NCBI RefSeq assembly: GCF_000280925.3
Contig: NZ_CP012109.1
Span: 4,112,501 to 4,176,500, forward strand
Direction of reading: 5' to 3'
Origin: Myxococcus hansupus
Lineage (GTDB): Bacteria > Myxococcota > Myxococcia > Myxococcales > Myxococcaceae
DNA length: 64,000 nt
The notes below the pieces were generated by a model, which saw only the letters and a list, made by a program, of their open reading frames with translations, searched no databases and was not told the DNA's origin. A program made the position numbers and the translations under genes. The first letter of the stretch is position 1. Every line of letters starts with the position of its first letter. This document shows positions 43,441-55,700 of this stretch, piece by piece.

Positions 43441-46400
43441 CGGAGCCGCGTGGCCAGGTCCTCCAACGTGCCCGCCTGGAACAGCGACACCACCGACGGG
43501 CTGCGTCCGAGCCGCTCGCGGATGCGTGACACCAGCCGCATGGCCAGGAGGGAGTGGCCACCCAGCTCGAAGAAGTTCGAGTGGATGCCAATGGGCCCAG
43601 TGCCCAGCAACTCCTCCCAGATGCCCGCGAGCACCAGTTCCAACGTGTCGCGAGGTGCCACATAGGCCCGAGCCTCCTCGGACCTGAGCGCCTCGGGCGC
43701 CGGCAGCGCCGCGCGGTCCACCTTGCCGTTGGGCGTCAACGGCAACGCGTCCAACGTCAGGATGACCGTGGGCACCATGAAGTCGGGCAGCCGCGCCTGC
43801 ATGAAGCTCCGCACCTGCACCGTGTCGAGCGCCCCCTCCTGGCGGGCCACGATGTAAGCGACGAGGCGACGGCCCGCGCTCGCGTCCTCGCGTGCGATCA
43901 CCACGGCCTCACGAATGGCCGTGTGACGACGGAGGGTAGCTTCGATTTCACCCAGCTCGATGCGGAACCCTCGCACCTTCACCTGCGCGTCGATGCGGCC
44001 CAGGTACTGCAGCTCACCGTCGGGCAGCCAGCGCACGCGATCCCCCGTGCGATACAGCCGGGCCCCAGGCTCCTGGCTGAACGCATCCGGCACGAAGCGC
44101 TCCGCCGTCAGGTCCGGCCGGTCGAAGTACCCACGGGCCAGTCCAGCGCCGCCCAGGTACAGCTCACCCGCGACGCCCTGAGGCACGGGCTGTCCGAAGA
44201 CATCCAACACGTAGGCGCGCGTCCCATCGAGCGGCCGGCCCACGGTGGGCTCACGGGGAGCACCGCGAGGGGCCTCTGCCCACGTCGAATACGTCGTGTC
44301 CTCCGTGGGGCCGTACAGGTTGCGCACCCGCTGGACGCCGGGAGCCACCGCGTGAATCGCCTCCACCAAGGTCCCCGGCAACGGCTCACCGGCCAGGTTC
44401 ACCGCCCGCACCGACTCCGGCACGGCGTTGGCGCGCACCAACTCCGCCATCGCCGACGGCACGGTGTTGATGAGCGTCACGCGCCGCGCGCTGGGGAGCG
44501 TCGGCAGTTCGAGGGCATTGCGCGCCATGACCACGGTCCCTCCTCGCGTGAGGGGCGCGAACAGCTCGAAGACGGACAGGTCGAAGTTGAGCGACGTGGA
44601 GGCCAACACGCCGGCCATTTCCGCCGGAGAGAAGGTCCGTGCCGCCCAGCGCAAGAAGGCCACCGCGCTTCGGTGTTCCAATGCCACGCCCTTCGGGCGG
44701 CCCGTGCTTCCGGAGGTGAACAGCACGTAGGCCAGGTGGTCCGGCGCGGCGCTGGCGACAGGCACCACGTCGAGCGGCACTGGCGTCCAGGCCTCATCGA
44801 GCGTGACCCGGGCCGCGTCCACGGGAGGCAGCCCCTCCAGCAACGCCCGCTGCCCCACGAGCACGCGAGGCTTCGCGTCCTCCAACATGTAGGCCAGCCG
44901 CTGCCGAGGATAGGCCGGGTCCAACGGGACGTAGGCGCCGCCCGCCTTGAGGATGCCGAGCACCGCGACCAACAGGTCCTCGTTGCGCTCCGCGCACAGG
45001 CCCACGCGAACCTCGGGGCCCACGCCCAGCCCGCGCAACCGCGTCGCGAGCTGACTCGCGCGCTGGTCGAGCTCCCGGTACGTCAGCGACGTGTCACCGG
45101 ACACCACCGCCACCGCCTCGGGCGAGGCCGCGACCTGCCGTTCGATGAGGGTGTGGATGCACGCATCCGAGGGTCCGCCAGAGCCCGTGTCATTCCACTC
45201 CACGAGCACACGGTGATGTTCGCTCGGGTCCAGGAGGGGAAGCTCGAACAGGGGACGGTCGGGGGCGGCAACAGCGCTCTTGAGCAGGGCCTTCAGGTGC
45301 CCCAACAGCCGCTCCACCGTCGCGCGCTCGAACAACGCGGTGCAGTACTCCAAGCCTCCCGCGAAGCCCTCCCGGCTCTCCGTGAATCCGAGCGTGAGGT
45401 CGAACCGCGAGACGCGCTGCTCCACGGACACGGGGTTCAGGCCCGGGTGCTGGTGGGACGCGCTGTGTCCGGCCGCTCCTGGCGTGCTGTCGAAGGTGAG
45501 CATCACCTGGAAGAGCGGCGAATGGCTCAGGCTTCGCTCCGGGCGCAGCGCCTCCACCAGCTTCTCGAAAGGCACATCCTGGTGCGCGTAGGCGCCGAGC
45601 GTCACCTCTCGGACCCGGGCGATCAGCTCCCGGAACGAGGGGTTGCCATCCAGTCGGGTCCTGAGCACCAGCGTGTTGACGAAGAAGCCAATGAGTCCTT
45701 CCGTCTCCGCGCGCGTGCGCCCCGCGATGGGGGAACCGACGCACACGTCCTCCTGTCCCGAGTACCGCGCCAGCACCGCCTGGAACGCCGCCAGCAACAG
45801 CATGAACGGCGTGGCGCCTTCTTGTTGACCGAGCGCCCGCACCGCGTCGGACAACTCCGTCCCCAACGCGAAGGGAACGGTGGCCCCCTCCAGGGACTGC
45901 ACCGCGGGGCGGGGCTTGTCCGTGGGCAGCTCCAACAACCGAGGCGCCCCCTCCAACTGCCGAGCCCAATAGCCGAGCTGCGCGTCCAGGACTTCTCCCT
46001 GGAGCCATTCGCGCTGCCAGACGGCGTAGTCCGCGTACTGAAGCGGCAGCTCCGGCAGCGTCGGCACGTGGCCGCTCGAGAAGGCCGCGTAGAGCTGCCC
46101 CATCTCCTCGACCAGCCGGCCCATGGACCAGCCATCCGAGACGATGTGGTGCATCACCAGCACCAGCAAGTACTCCTGCTCGGACAAGCGGAGCAAGGCG
46201 ATGCGCAGCAACGGCCCGTACGCCAGGTCGAACGGACGCTGCGACGCCTCTTGTGCGAGCCGCTGCGCTTCCGCCTCCCGGGAGACCGCCGGCAACATCC
46301 GCAGGTCGACGATGTCGAACCGCACGTCCGCCCGGGCGTCGATGACTTGCACCGGCGATCCATCCAGCACCGTGAAGGTGGTGCGCAGGGATTCGTGCCG

Positions 46401-47699
46401 GAGGACCAATGCCTCAAAGCTCCGCTTCAGTGCGTCTTCGTCCAATGGACCGTTCAACCACACCGACGCGGGGACGTTGTAGACGGTGCTGTTCGGCTCG
46501 AGTTGCGCGAGGAACCAGAGGCGCTGCTGCGCGAACGACAAGGGCAGCGGCCTGTCTCGCGGCACGCGGACCAGGAGAGGCCCCTGAGGTGAACCCGCGG
46601 TGCCAGCGGCACGCACGAGGCGCATCGCCAACCGGTCCACACTCGGAGATTCGAAAACATCCCGAAGGGTGAGTTCGACGCCCAGCTCTTCCCGGACACG
46701 GGACACCAACTGCGTCGCCAGCAGGGAGTGACCACCCAGCGCGAAGAAGTCCACGCCAAGACCGACGCGCTCGACGCGCAGCACGTTCTCGAAGATGGCG
46801 GCCAGCTTCTTCTCGGCCTCCGTCCGCGGTGCCAGATACCCCCCAGTGGACAGCCGCTCCGCGTCGGGCACCGGCAGTGCCTTGCGATCCACCTTGCCGT
46901 TGGGCGTCAGCGGCAGTGACTCCAGCACCACGTACGCAGACGGCACCATGTACTGCGGGAGCCGTTGCTGCAGATGACCTCGCAGGGCATCCGCGTCCGG
47001 CCACGCTTCCTCGCGCGGCGTCACATACGCAACCAGTCGTTTGCCTTCGGCGCCATCCTCACGCGCCACCACGACGGCCTCGTTGACGTCGGGATGGGTC
47101 GTCAAGGCCGCTTCGACTTCCCCAGGTTCGATGCGGTACCCACGCACCTTCACCTGCGCATCCGCGCGCCCGAGGAACTCCAACGTCCCATTCCTCAGCC
47201 ACCGCACCACGTCGCCCGTCCTGTACAGCCGCTCGCCGTCTCCAAACGGGCTCGGCACGAAGCGCTCCGCCGTCAACTCCGGCCGCCCCACGTACCCCAC
47301 CGCCAACCCGTCTCCTCCCACGTACAGTTCGCCCGGCACGCCCACGGGCACTGGACGCTGGTGCGCGTCCAGCACGTACGTCGTCGTGTTCTTCACGGGA
47401 CGCCCAATCGACACCGTCGCGCCCACGTCCTCCGGCTTCTCCATCCGGTGCGTGCTGGAGAACGTCGTGTTCTCCGTCGGGCCGTACCCGTTGATGAGTA
47501 CCTGCCCAGCCGCAAGCCGTTCCTTCACGCGAGACACCGGCAGTGCGTCACCACCCGCTAGCAACTGCTTCACCTTCGCCAGCGCCTGCGGCTGCCTCGC
47601 CTGCATCTGCTCGAAGAGGGCCGCTGTCAGCCACAGCGACGTGACTCCCGTTTCTTCCAGCTTCCGGCCCAACTCCTCCAGCGACGGCGTCCCCGCGGG
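42621..47699 (-). CDS. NRPS C-terminal part: end of module 6, module 7 and thioesterase (frameshifted from upstream)
   Basis: This frame continues the giant synthetase after a one-base deletion near 47696. It encodes the rest of A6, T6, C7-A7-T7 and TE, about 1690 codons. The frame is formally open to 47972, but the part before about 47700 is out-of-frame shadow of A6, so no sensible start exists. The last A domain is Ala-like (DLFNNALTYK). The product therefore depends on the upstream frame, and the gene is either broken or mis-assembled here. Confidence 0.85.
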   Translation of the reverse strand, partial: PAGTPSLEELGRKLEETGVTSLWLTAALFEQMQARQPQALAKVKQLLAGGDALPVSRVKERLAAGQVLINGYGPTENTTFSSTHRMEKPEDVGATVSIGRPVKNTTTYVLDAHQRPVPVGVPGELYVGGDGLAVGYVGRPELTAERFVPSPFGDGERLYRTGDVVRWLRNGTLEFLGRADAQVKVRGYRIEPGEVEAALTTHPDVNEAVVVAREDGAEGKRLVAYVTPREEAWPDADALRGHLQQRLPQYMVPSAYVVLESLPLTPNGKVDRKALPVPDAERLSTGGYLAPRTEAEKKLAAIFENVLRVERVGLGVDFFALGGHSLLATQLVSRVREELGVELTLRDVFESPSVDRLAMRLVRAAGTAGSPQGPLLVRVPRDRPLPLSFAQQRLWFLAQLEPNSTVYNVPASVWLNGPLDEDALKRSFEALVLRHESLRTTFTVLDGSPVQVIDARADVRFDIVDLRMLPAVSREAEAQRLAQEASQRPFDLAYGPLLRIALLRLSEQEYLLVLVMHHIVSDGWSMGRLVEEMGQLYAAFSSGHVPTLPELPLQYADYAVWQREWLQGEVLDAQLGYWARQLEGAPRLLELPTDKPRPAVQSLEGATVPFALGTELSDAVRALGQQEGATPFMLLLAAFQAVLARYSGQEDVCVGSPIAGRTRAETEGLIGFFVNTLVLRTRLDGNPSFRELIARVREVTLGAYAHQDVPFEKLVEALRPERSLSHSPLFQVMLTFDSTPGAAGHSASHQHPGLNPVSVEQRVSRFDLTLGFTESREGFAGGLEYCTALFERATVERLLGHLKALLKSAVAAPDRPLFELPLLDPSEHHRVLVEWNDTGSGGPSDACIHTLIERQVAASPEAVAVVSGDTSLTYRELDQRASQLATRLRGLGVGPEVRVGLCAERNEDLLVAVLGILKAGGAYVPLDPAYPRQRLAYMLEDAKPRVLVGQRALLEGLPPVDAARVTLDEAWTPVPLDVVPVASAAPDHLAYVLFTSGSTGRPKGVALEHRSAVAFLRWAARTFSPAEMAGVLASTSLNFDLSVFELFAPLTRGGTVVMARNALELPTLPSARRVTLINTVPSAMAELVRANAVPESVRAVNLAGEPLPGTLVEAIHAVAPGVQRVRNLYGPTEDTTYSTWAEAPRGAPREPTVGRPLDGTRAYVLDVFGQPVPQGVAGELYLGGAGLARGYFDRPDLTAERFVPDAFSQEPGARLYRTGDRVRWLPDGELQYLGRIDAQVKVRGFRIELGEIEATLRRHTAIREAVVIAREDASAGRRLVAYIVARQEGALDTVQVRSFMQARLPDFMVPTVILTLDALPLTPNGKVDRAALPAPEALRSEEARAYVAPRDTLELVLAGIWEELLGTGPIGIHSNFFELGGHSLLAMRLVSRIRERLGRSPSVVSLFQAGTLEDLATRLRQAPGQVSPVVTLSGAGSQRPFFCVHPVSGNVLPYLELSRRLGPDQPFYAFQSPGLEDASAPLETVEVMAACYVAAMRELQPSGPYRLGGWSLGGVVAFEMARQLEQQGEQVEQLLLIDAYAFDQRPSEPVGAEWMAARFVEFTAQLLGLPVPERTVDAPLPSEASQLARLLNHARHGGALPRGVDSKQLHALYRVYASNLRALWRYSPGPYGGRVSLLRASETQVPTGADGGWAALAGGGVDVAEVTGDHHSILKAPSVDVLVAMVKRHGGE
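43441..46600 (-). other. NRPS module 7: C-A-T, Ala-like
   Basis: C7 has [14 protein letters not shown]7 differs from all others: [41 protein letters not shown]. The code DLFNNALTYK is a known alanine code. T7 is [13 protein letters not shown]. This should be the C-terminal residue of the peptide. Confidence 0.85.
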
Positions 47700-49780
47700 T
47701 ACACCACCAGCTTCGCCCCATGGAGCAACGCACCCCAGAGTTCCAGCGTCGACGCGTCGAAGGAAATCGGCGCCAACTGCAGCCACACCTCTTCCGGCCC
47801 GAAGTGCGCGAAGTCCGTTCCCAGCACCAACCGCGTCACCGCGCGGTGCGGCACGCCCACGCCCTTCGGCTTCCCCGTGCTTCCCGACGTGAACATCACG
47901 TACGCCAGGTTGTCTTCGTGAACGCGCGAACTCGGGTTGCTCTCCGGCTGCGTCGCGATGAGCGCTTCCCACTCCGTGTCCACGCGCACGACGTGAGACG
48001 CTTCATCAAGGCCCACGCCTTGGAGCAGTTTCTGTTGGCCGACCCAATGCATCACGCCTGATTCACGCGTCATCCAGGCGATCCGCTCGGAGGGGTAACT
48101 GGCATCCAATGGGACGTACACGCCGCCCGCCTTCAGGATGCCCAGCACGCTCACCACCAGCTCCAGTGAGCGCTCCACGCACAATCCCACGCGCACTTCG
48201 GGGCCCACGCCGAGCGCCCTCAGATGATGCGCGAGTTGATTCGCGCGGCGGTTCAGCTCCCCATACGTCAGTTGCTGCGCTTCGTACTCCACCGCCACTG
48301 CACTCGGTGACCGTGACACTTGCTGCTCGAAGAGCGCATGCACGCTGGCGTCTCGCGGGTAGTCCGTATGGGCCCCGCTCCACACCTTCACCAACCGCTG
48401 CTGCTCCTCGCGCCCCATCAGCGGGAGTTCACCGACGCGCGTCCCGGGCTCTTCGAGCGCCGCTTCCATCAGCACCCGCAGGTGCCCCAGCAGCCTCTCC
48501 ACCGTCTCCTCTTCAAACAAGTCGCTGTTGTACTCCAGCGCTCCCGACAAGCCCCCCTCGCTCGTCTCACCCACGCCCAACGTCAACTCGAACTTCGACG
48601 TCCTCCCCGCCGACTCCGCCGCCTCCACCTTCAACCCCGGCAGGCTCACTTCCCCTCCCGGCGCGTTCTGCAGCACCAGCATCACCTGGAAGAGTGGACT
48701 GCGACTCATGTCCCTCTCAGGCGCCAGCTCCTCCACCACCCTCTCGAATGGCACTTCCTGGTGCGCGTACGCACCCAACGTCTCTTCTCTCGCTTCCCTC
48801 ACCAACTCCCGGAAGCTCTTCCTCCCCTCCACCTTCCCCCTCAACACCAACGTATTGACGAAGAAGCCAATCAGCCCCTCCGTCTCTCCTCTCGTCCGGT
48901 TCGCGATGGCTGTCCCTACGCACACCTCCTCCTGCCCCGCGTGCCTCGACAGCACCACTTGGAATGCCGCCAGCAGCACCATGAAGGGCGTCGCACCTTC
49001 TCTCTGCGCCAGCCCCTTCACCTCGCCCCACAGCGCCTTCGGCCACTCCAGCCCCGTCGTCCCTCCTCGGTACCTCTGCACCCCGGGCCGTGGCTTGTCC
49101 GTCGGCAGCTCCAGCGCACCCGGCGCTCCCTCTAGCGCCTTCCTCCAGTACCCAAGCTGCCCTTCCAGCACCTCCCCCTTCAGCCACTCCCTCTGCCACA
49201 CCGCGTAGTCCCCGTACTGCACCGGCAACTCCGCCAGCGGCGACTCCCTCCCCTCCTTGTAGGCCCCGTACAGCCCCACCCACTCCTTCACCAGAATCCC
49301 CATCGACCACCCGTCCGACACGATGTGGTGCATCACCACCACCAACTCGTGCTCCTCCTCCCCCTTCCTCACCAACGTCGCCCTCAGCAGCGGCCCTGTC
49401 TCCAGGTTGAACGGACGAAGTGCCTCAGCGTTCGCGAGCCGCCGTGCCTCGCGGGCCCGTTCGTCTTCCGGCCACGCACGGAGGTCCACTACGTCAAGCC
49501 GAATGCCCGGCGCCTCGGAGACGATCTGCACGGGCATCCCGCCACGTGATTGGAATGTCGTGCGCAGCGACTCATGGCGCTGCACCAGCGCATCGAAGCT
49601 GCGCTCCAGCGCGTGGGTATCGAGCGGCCCCGTCAACCGCACTGCGACAGGCACGTTGTAGAACGCGCTCCCCGACTCCATCTGGTCGAGGAACCACAAC
49701 CGCTGCTGAGCGAAGGACAGCGGCAACGCGGCCTCTCGCGAGGCCCGAAGCAGCGGAGGTGCCTCCAGCGCGGCGGGAGG
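46601..49780 (-). other. NRPS module 6: C-A-T with frameshift, Val-like
   Basis: C6 is about 99% identical at DNA level to C4. A6 has code DALWLGGTFK once the two frames are joined. One base is missing at 47696 compared with four other A domains, where GCCGGG stands instead of GCGGG. T6 has a small change, [13 protein letters not shown], which keeps the Ser. Confidence 0.85.
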
Positions 49781-52700
49781 TCGTTCCGCGAACGACAGCT
49801 TCCGCGCCAGCCGTTCCACCGTCGGAGACTCGAAGACGTCTCTCAGTGGCAACTCGAACTGGAATGACTCACGCACGCGAGACACGAGCTGTGTTGCCAG
49901 CAGCGAGTGGCCCCCCAGCTCGAAGAAGTCTCCGTCCACACTGACGCGTTCGACGTTCAGCACTTCCGCGAAGATCTTGGCGAGCGCATTCTCCGTCTCC
50001 GTTCTGGGCGCTTCGAATCGGTCTGCGTCGACACCTCGAGCCTCTGGCGCCGGCAAGGCCGCTCGGTCCACCTTGCCGTTGGGCGTCAGTGGCAGCGACT
50101 CCAGCACCACGTACGCCGACGGCACCATGTACTCCGGCAGCCGCTGCTTCACGTAACCACGGAGTGCGCTGGGTTCAGGCTCTGCGCCTGCTTGCGCCGT
50201 GACGTACGCCACCAACCGCTTGCCTTCGGCGCCATCTTCACGCGCCACCACGACGGCCTCGTTGATGTCGGGATGAGTCGTCAGCGCCGCTTCGATTTCC
50301 CCCGGCTCGATGCGGTACCCACGCACCTTCACTTGCGCATCCGCGCGCCCGAGGAACTCCAACGTCCCGTTCCTCAGCCACCGCACCACGTCTCCTGTGC
50401 GGTACAGCCGCTCGCCGTCTCCAAACGGGCTCGGCACGAAGCGCTCCGCCGTCAACTCCGGCCGCCCCACGTACCCCACCGCCAACCCGTCTCCCCCCAC
50501 GTACAGCTCGCCCGGCACTCCCACCGGCACCGCGTTCAGGTGCCCGTCCAGCACGTACGTCGTCGTGTTCTTCACGGGGCGCCCAATCGACACCGTCGCG
50601 CCCACGTCCTCCGGCTTCTCCATCCGGTACGTGCTGGAGAACGTCGTGTTCTCCGTCGGGCCATACCCGTTGATGAGCACCTGCCCCGCCGCCAACCTCT
50701 CCTTCACGCGAGACACTGGCAGCGCGTCACCGCCAGCGAGAAGCTGCTTCACCTTCGCCAGCGCCTGCGGCTGCCTCGCCTGCATCTGCTCGAACAGCGC
50801 CGCCGTCAGCCACAGTGACGTCACCGACGCCTCTTCCAGCTTCCGGCCCAACTCCTCCAGCGACGGAGTCCCCGCCGGGTACACCACCAGCTTCGCCCCA
50901 TGCAGCAGCGCGCCCCAGAGCTCCAGCGTCGACGCGTCGAACGAAATCGGCGCCAACTGCAGCCACACTTCCTCCGGCCCGAAGTGCGCGAAGTCAGCCC
51001 CCAGCACCAACCGCGTCACAGCTCGGTGCGGCACGCCCACGCCCTTCGGCTTCCCCGTGCTTCCCGACGTGAACATCACGTACGCCAGGTTTCCGCCGCC
51101 CACGCTTGGACTCGGGTTGCTCTCCGGCTGCGTCGCGATGAGCGTGTCCCACTCAGTATCCACGCTCACCACCAGCTCGCCGCCCGCCGCAACCTCGTCC
51201 GCCAGTCGCTCCTGCGCGACCAGTAGCGCCACCCCGGCCTCCCGCTTCATCCACGCGAGCCTCTCCAGCGGGTAGCTCGCATCCAGCGGCACGTACACGC
51301 CCCCCGCCTTCAGGATGCCCAGCACGCTCACCACCAGCTCCAACGAGCGCTCCACGCACAGCCCCACCCTCACCTCTGGCCCCACCCCCATTCCCCTCAG
51401 GTGGTGTGCCAACTGATTCGCTCGGCGGTTCAGCTCCCCGTACGTCAGCAGCTCGCCCTCGTACTCCGCCGCCACCGCCTCCGGTGTCTTCTCCACCTGC
51501 TGCTCGAAAAGCGCGCTCAAGCTGGCATCGCGCGGGTACTCCGAGCGCGCACCACTCCACTCCTTCACCACAAGCTGCTGCTCTTCACGCCCCATCAGCG
51601 GAAGCGCGCCAAGACGTGTCTGGGGCGCATCCACTGCGGCCTCCAGCAACACCTGCAAGTGGCTCAGCAGCCTGTCCACCGTCTCCGTGTCAAACAGGTC
51701 GCTGTTGTAGTTGGCCGCAGCAACGGCTCCATCTGGCACCTCTTGGAGCACCAGCGACAGCTCGAACTTGGACGTCTTTCCTTCGGACGCCATACCCGAC
51801 AGCGTCAGCCCATCCCGCAGAGTCACTGCACTGGCCGGTGTGTTCTGCAGCGTCAACGTCACCTGGAACAGCGGACTGCGGCTCAGGTCACGCTCGGGCT
51901 GGAGTTCCTCCACCAGCTTCTCGAACGGCACCTCCTGGTGCGCATACGCCCCCAGGGTCGCCTCTCTCACCTGCCACAGCAGGTCCAAGAAGCGAGCCTC
52001 CGGCTTCACCTTCGCCCTCAACACCAGCATGTTCGCGAAGAAGCCGATCAGCCCTTCCGTCTCGCCATGCGTGCGCCCGGCGATGGGGGAGCCCACACTC
52101 ACGTCTTCCTGTCCCGCGTACTTCGACAGCAACGTCTGGTACGCAGCCAGCAACACCATGAAAGGCGTCGCGCTTTCACGCTGTGCCAGCGCCTTCACGC
52201 TCGCCCACAGAGGCTTCGGCCAGTGATGCTCGAGATGGCCTCCTCGGAAACTCTGCAGTGGGGGCCGAGGCCTGTCCGTTGGCAACCCCAGGGCGGTTGA
52301 AGCACCCGTCAGTTGCCGCTTCCAGTAAGCGAGTTGCGCCTCCAGAACATCGCCCTGGAGCCACTCCCGCTGCCAGACCGCGTAATCGGGATACTGAACC
52401 GGCAGCGCGGGCAACGGCGAGGAACGTCCTTGCGAGAACGCCTCATACAGCGCGGCGACCTCACGCACGAGGATGTCCATCGACCAGCCATCCGCCACGA
52501 TGTGGTGCATGACGAGCACCAGCACATGGTCCTGCTCGGAGAGGCGCATCAGCGTCACTCTCAGAAGCGGGCCACTTTCGAGGTCGAAAGGCCGGTGGGA
52601 CTCGAGCGCAGCCAACTGAGTGGCCTCGACGTCCCGCAGGGCCTCCGGAATGGACTCCAGCTCCACCTGCCGGAAAACCGTCGGCGCCTCCGCCGAGATG

Positions 52701-55700
52701 ACCTGCACCGGCTTTCCATCACGAAGGCTGAAGGTCGTCCGCAACGCCTCGTGACGACGCACGAGTTCCTCGAAGCTCCGCTGGAGCATTTCAGCATCCA
52801 GCAGTCCGTGGACCCGAAGGACGGCGGGCACGTTGTAGGACGCGCTGCCCGGCGCCATGCGGTCGAGGAGCCAGAGCCGCTGCTGCGCGAACGACGGGGG
52901 CAACACATGACTGCCATCGGCACGCGGCTTCAATGGGGGCGCCGACACCACTCCGCCGGCTCGCACAACCCGCTCCACGCTGTCCGCGAGTGCCGCCAAG
53001 GTCGATGCCTCGAACAGCGTGCGAAGCGGCAATTCAATCCCGAAGGTGCCTCGGATTCGTGAAACCACTTGGGTTGCCAACAGCGAATGGCCACCCAACT
53101 CGAAGAAGTTGTCAGTCCGGCCGATGCGTTCGACACCGAGTACCTGCGAGTAGATCGCCGCCAGCAGTTCTTCGGTGAGGGTGCGCGGTGCTTCGTAGCT
53201 GGCACCTTCCGAGCGCTCACCAGCCCCTGGGGAAGGCAAGGACTTGCGATCCACCTTGCCGTTGGGCGTCAGTGGCAGCGACTCCAGCACCACGTACGCC
53301 GACGGCACCATGTACTCCGGCAACCGCTGCTTCACGTGGGAGCGCAGCCCGCCAGCGTCCAACTCAGCGCCGTCTTGCGACGTGACGTACGCCACCAACC
53401 GTTTGCCTTCGGCACCATCCTCACGCGCCACCACGACGGCCTCGTTGATGTCGGGATGAGTCGTCAGCGCCGCTTCGATTTCCCCCGGCTCGATGCGGTA
53501 CCCACGCACCTTCACTTGCGCATCCGCGCGCCCGAGGAACTCCAACGTCCCGTTCCTCAGCCACCGCACCACGTCTCCTGTGCGGTACAGCCGCTCGCCG
53601 TCTCCAAACGGGCTCGGCACGAAGCGCTCCGCCGTCAACTCCGGCCGCCCCACGTACCCCACCGCCAACCCGTCTCCCCCCACGTACAGCTCGCCCGGCA
53701 CTCCCACCGGCACCGCGTTCAGGTGCCCGTCCAGCACGTACGTCGTCGTGTTCTTCACGGGGCGCCCAATCGACACCGTCGCGCCCACGTCCTCCGGCTT
53801 CTCCATCCGGTACGTGCTGGAGAACGTCGTGTTCTCCGTCGGGCCATACCCGTTGATGAGCACCTGCCCCGCCGCCAACCTCTCCTTCACGCGAGACACT
53901 GGCAGCGCGTCACCGCCAGCGAGAAGCTGCTTCACCTTCGCCAGCGCCTGCGGCTGCCTCGCCTGCATCTGCTCGAACAGCGCCGCCGTCAGCCACAGTG
54001 ACGTCACCGACGCCTCTTCCAGCTTCCGGCCCAACTCCTCCAGCGACGGAGTCCCCGCCGGGTACACCACCAGCTTCGCCCCATGCAGCAGCGCGCCCCA
54101 GAGCTCCAGCGTCGACGCGTCGAACGAAATCGGCGCCAACTGCAGCCACACTTCCTCCGGCCCGAAGTGCGCGAAGTCAGCCCCCAGCACCAACCGCGTC
54201 ACAGCTCGGTGCGGCACGCCCACGCCCTTCGGCTTCCCCGTGCTTCCCGACGTGAACATCACGTACGCCAGGTTTCCGCCGCCCACGCTTGGACTCGGGT
54301 TGCTCTCCGGCTGCGTCGCGATGAGCGCATCCCACTCCGTGTCCACGTTCACTCGCGGAGTTACATCTGAGATGCGAAGGGTTCTGAGCAGCCATTGTTG
54401 CCCAACGAAGACCTTCACATCGGCATCACGGGACATCCACGCCAACCGATTCAGCGGATAGCTCGCGTCGAGCGGGACGTACACGCCGCCCGCCTTGAGG
54501 ATGCCCAGCACACTCACCACCAACTCCAGTGAGCGCTCCACGCACAATCCCACGCGCACTTCGGGGCCTACGCCCAGCGAAACCAGGTGGTGCGCCAACT
54601 GATTCGCGCGGCGATTCAGCTCTCCGTACGTCAGTCGCTCACCCTCATACGCCACCGCCACCGCATCTGGCGTCCGCCCCACCTGTGCTTCGAACAACTC
54701 CGCCAGCGACTTCTCGCGCGGATACTCCGCCACCGTCCCACTCCACGCCGTCACCGCCTGCTGCTCTTCGCGGCCCATCAGCGGGAGTTCACCGACGCGC
54801 GTCTCGGGCTCTGCGAGCGCCGCTTCCATCAGCACCCGCAGGTGCCCCAGCAGCCTCTCCACCGTCTCCTCTTCAAACAAGTCGCTGTTGTACTCCAGCG
54901 CTCCCGACAAGCCCCCCTCGCTCGTCTCACCCACGCCCAACGTCAACTCGAACTTCGACGTCCTCCCCGCCGACTCCGCCGCCTCCACCTTCAACCCCGG
55001 CAGGCTCACTTCCCCTCCCGGCGCGTTCTGCAGCACCAGCATCACCTGGAAGAGCGGACTGCGACTCATGTCCCTCTCCGGCGCCAGCTCCTCCACCACT
55101 CTCTCGAATGGCACTTCCTGGTGCGCATACGCACCCAACGTCTCCTCTCTCGCTTCCCTCACCAACTCCCGGAAGCTCTTCCTCCCGTCCACCTTCCCCC
55201 TCAACACCAACGTGTTGACGAAGAAGCCAATCAGCCCCTCCGTCTCTCCTCTCGTCCGGTTCGCGATGGCCGTCCCTACGCACACCTCCTCCTGCCCCGC
55301 GTGCCTCGACAGCACCACTTGGAATGCCGCCAGCAGCACCATGAAGGGCGTCGCACCTTCTCTCTGCGCCAGCCCCTTCACCTCGCCCCACAGCGCCTTC
55401 GGCCACTCCAGCCCCGTCGTCCCTCCTCGGTACCTCTGCACCCCGGGCCGTGGCTTGTCCGTCGGCAGCTCCAGCGCACCCGGCGCTCCCTCTAGCGCCT
55501 TCCTCCAGTACCCAAGCTGCCCTTCCAGCACCTCCCCCTTCAGCCACTCCCTCTGCCACACCGCGTAGTCCCCGTACTGCACCGGCAACTCCGCCAGCGG
55601 CGACTCCCTCCCCTCCTTGTAGGCCCCGTACAGCCCCACCCACTCCTTCACCAGAATCCCCATCGACCACCCGTCCGACACGATGTGGTGCATCACCACC

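Noticed and set aside
43554..46592. Plus-strand open frame of 1012 codons opposite the NRPS
   Set aside because: It lies antisense to C-A domains with perfect motifs; the frame is His/Arg/Gln-rich with no domain, a usual shadow in GC-rich DNA.
47700..47972. Apparent N-terminus of the downstream NRPS frame
   Set aside because: The sequence here is read in the wrong frame relative to the A domain; real coding in this frame begins only after the deletion near 47696.
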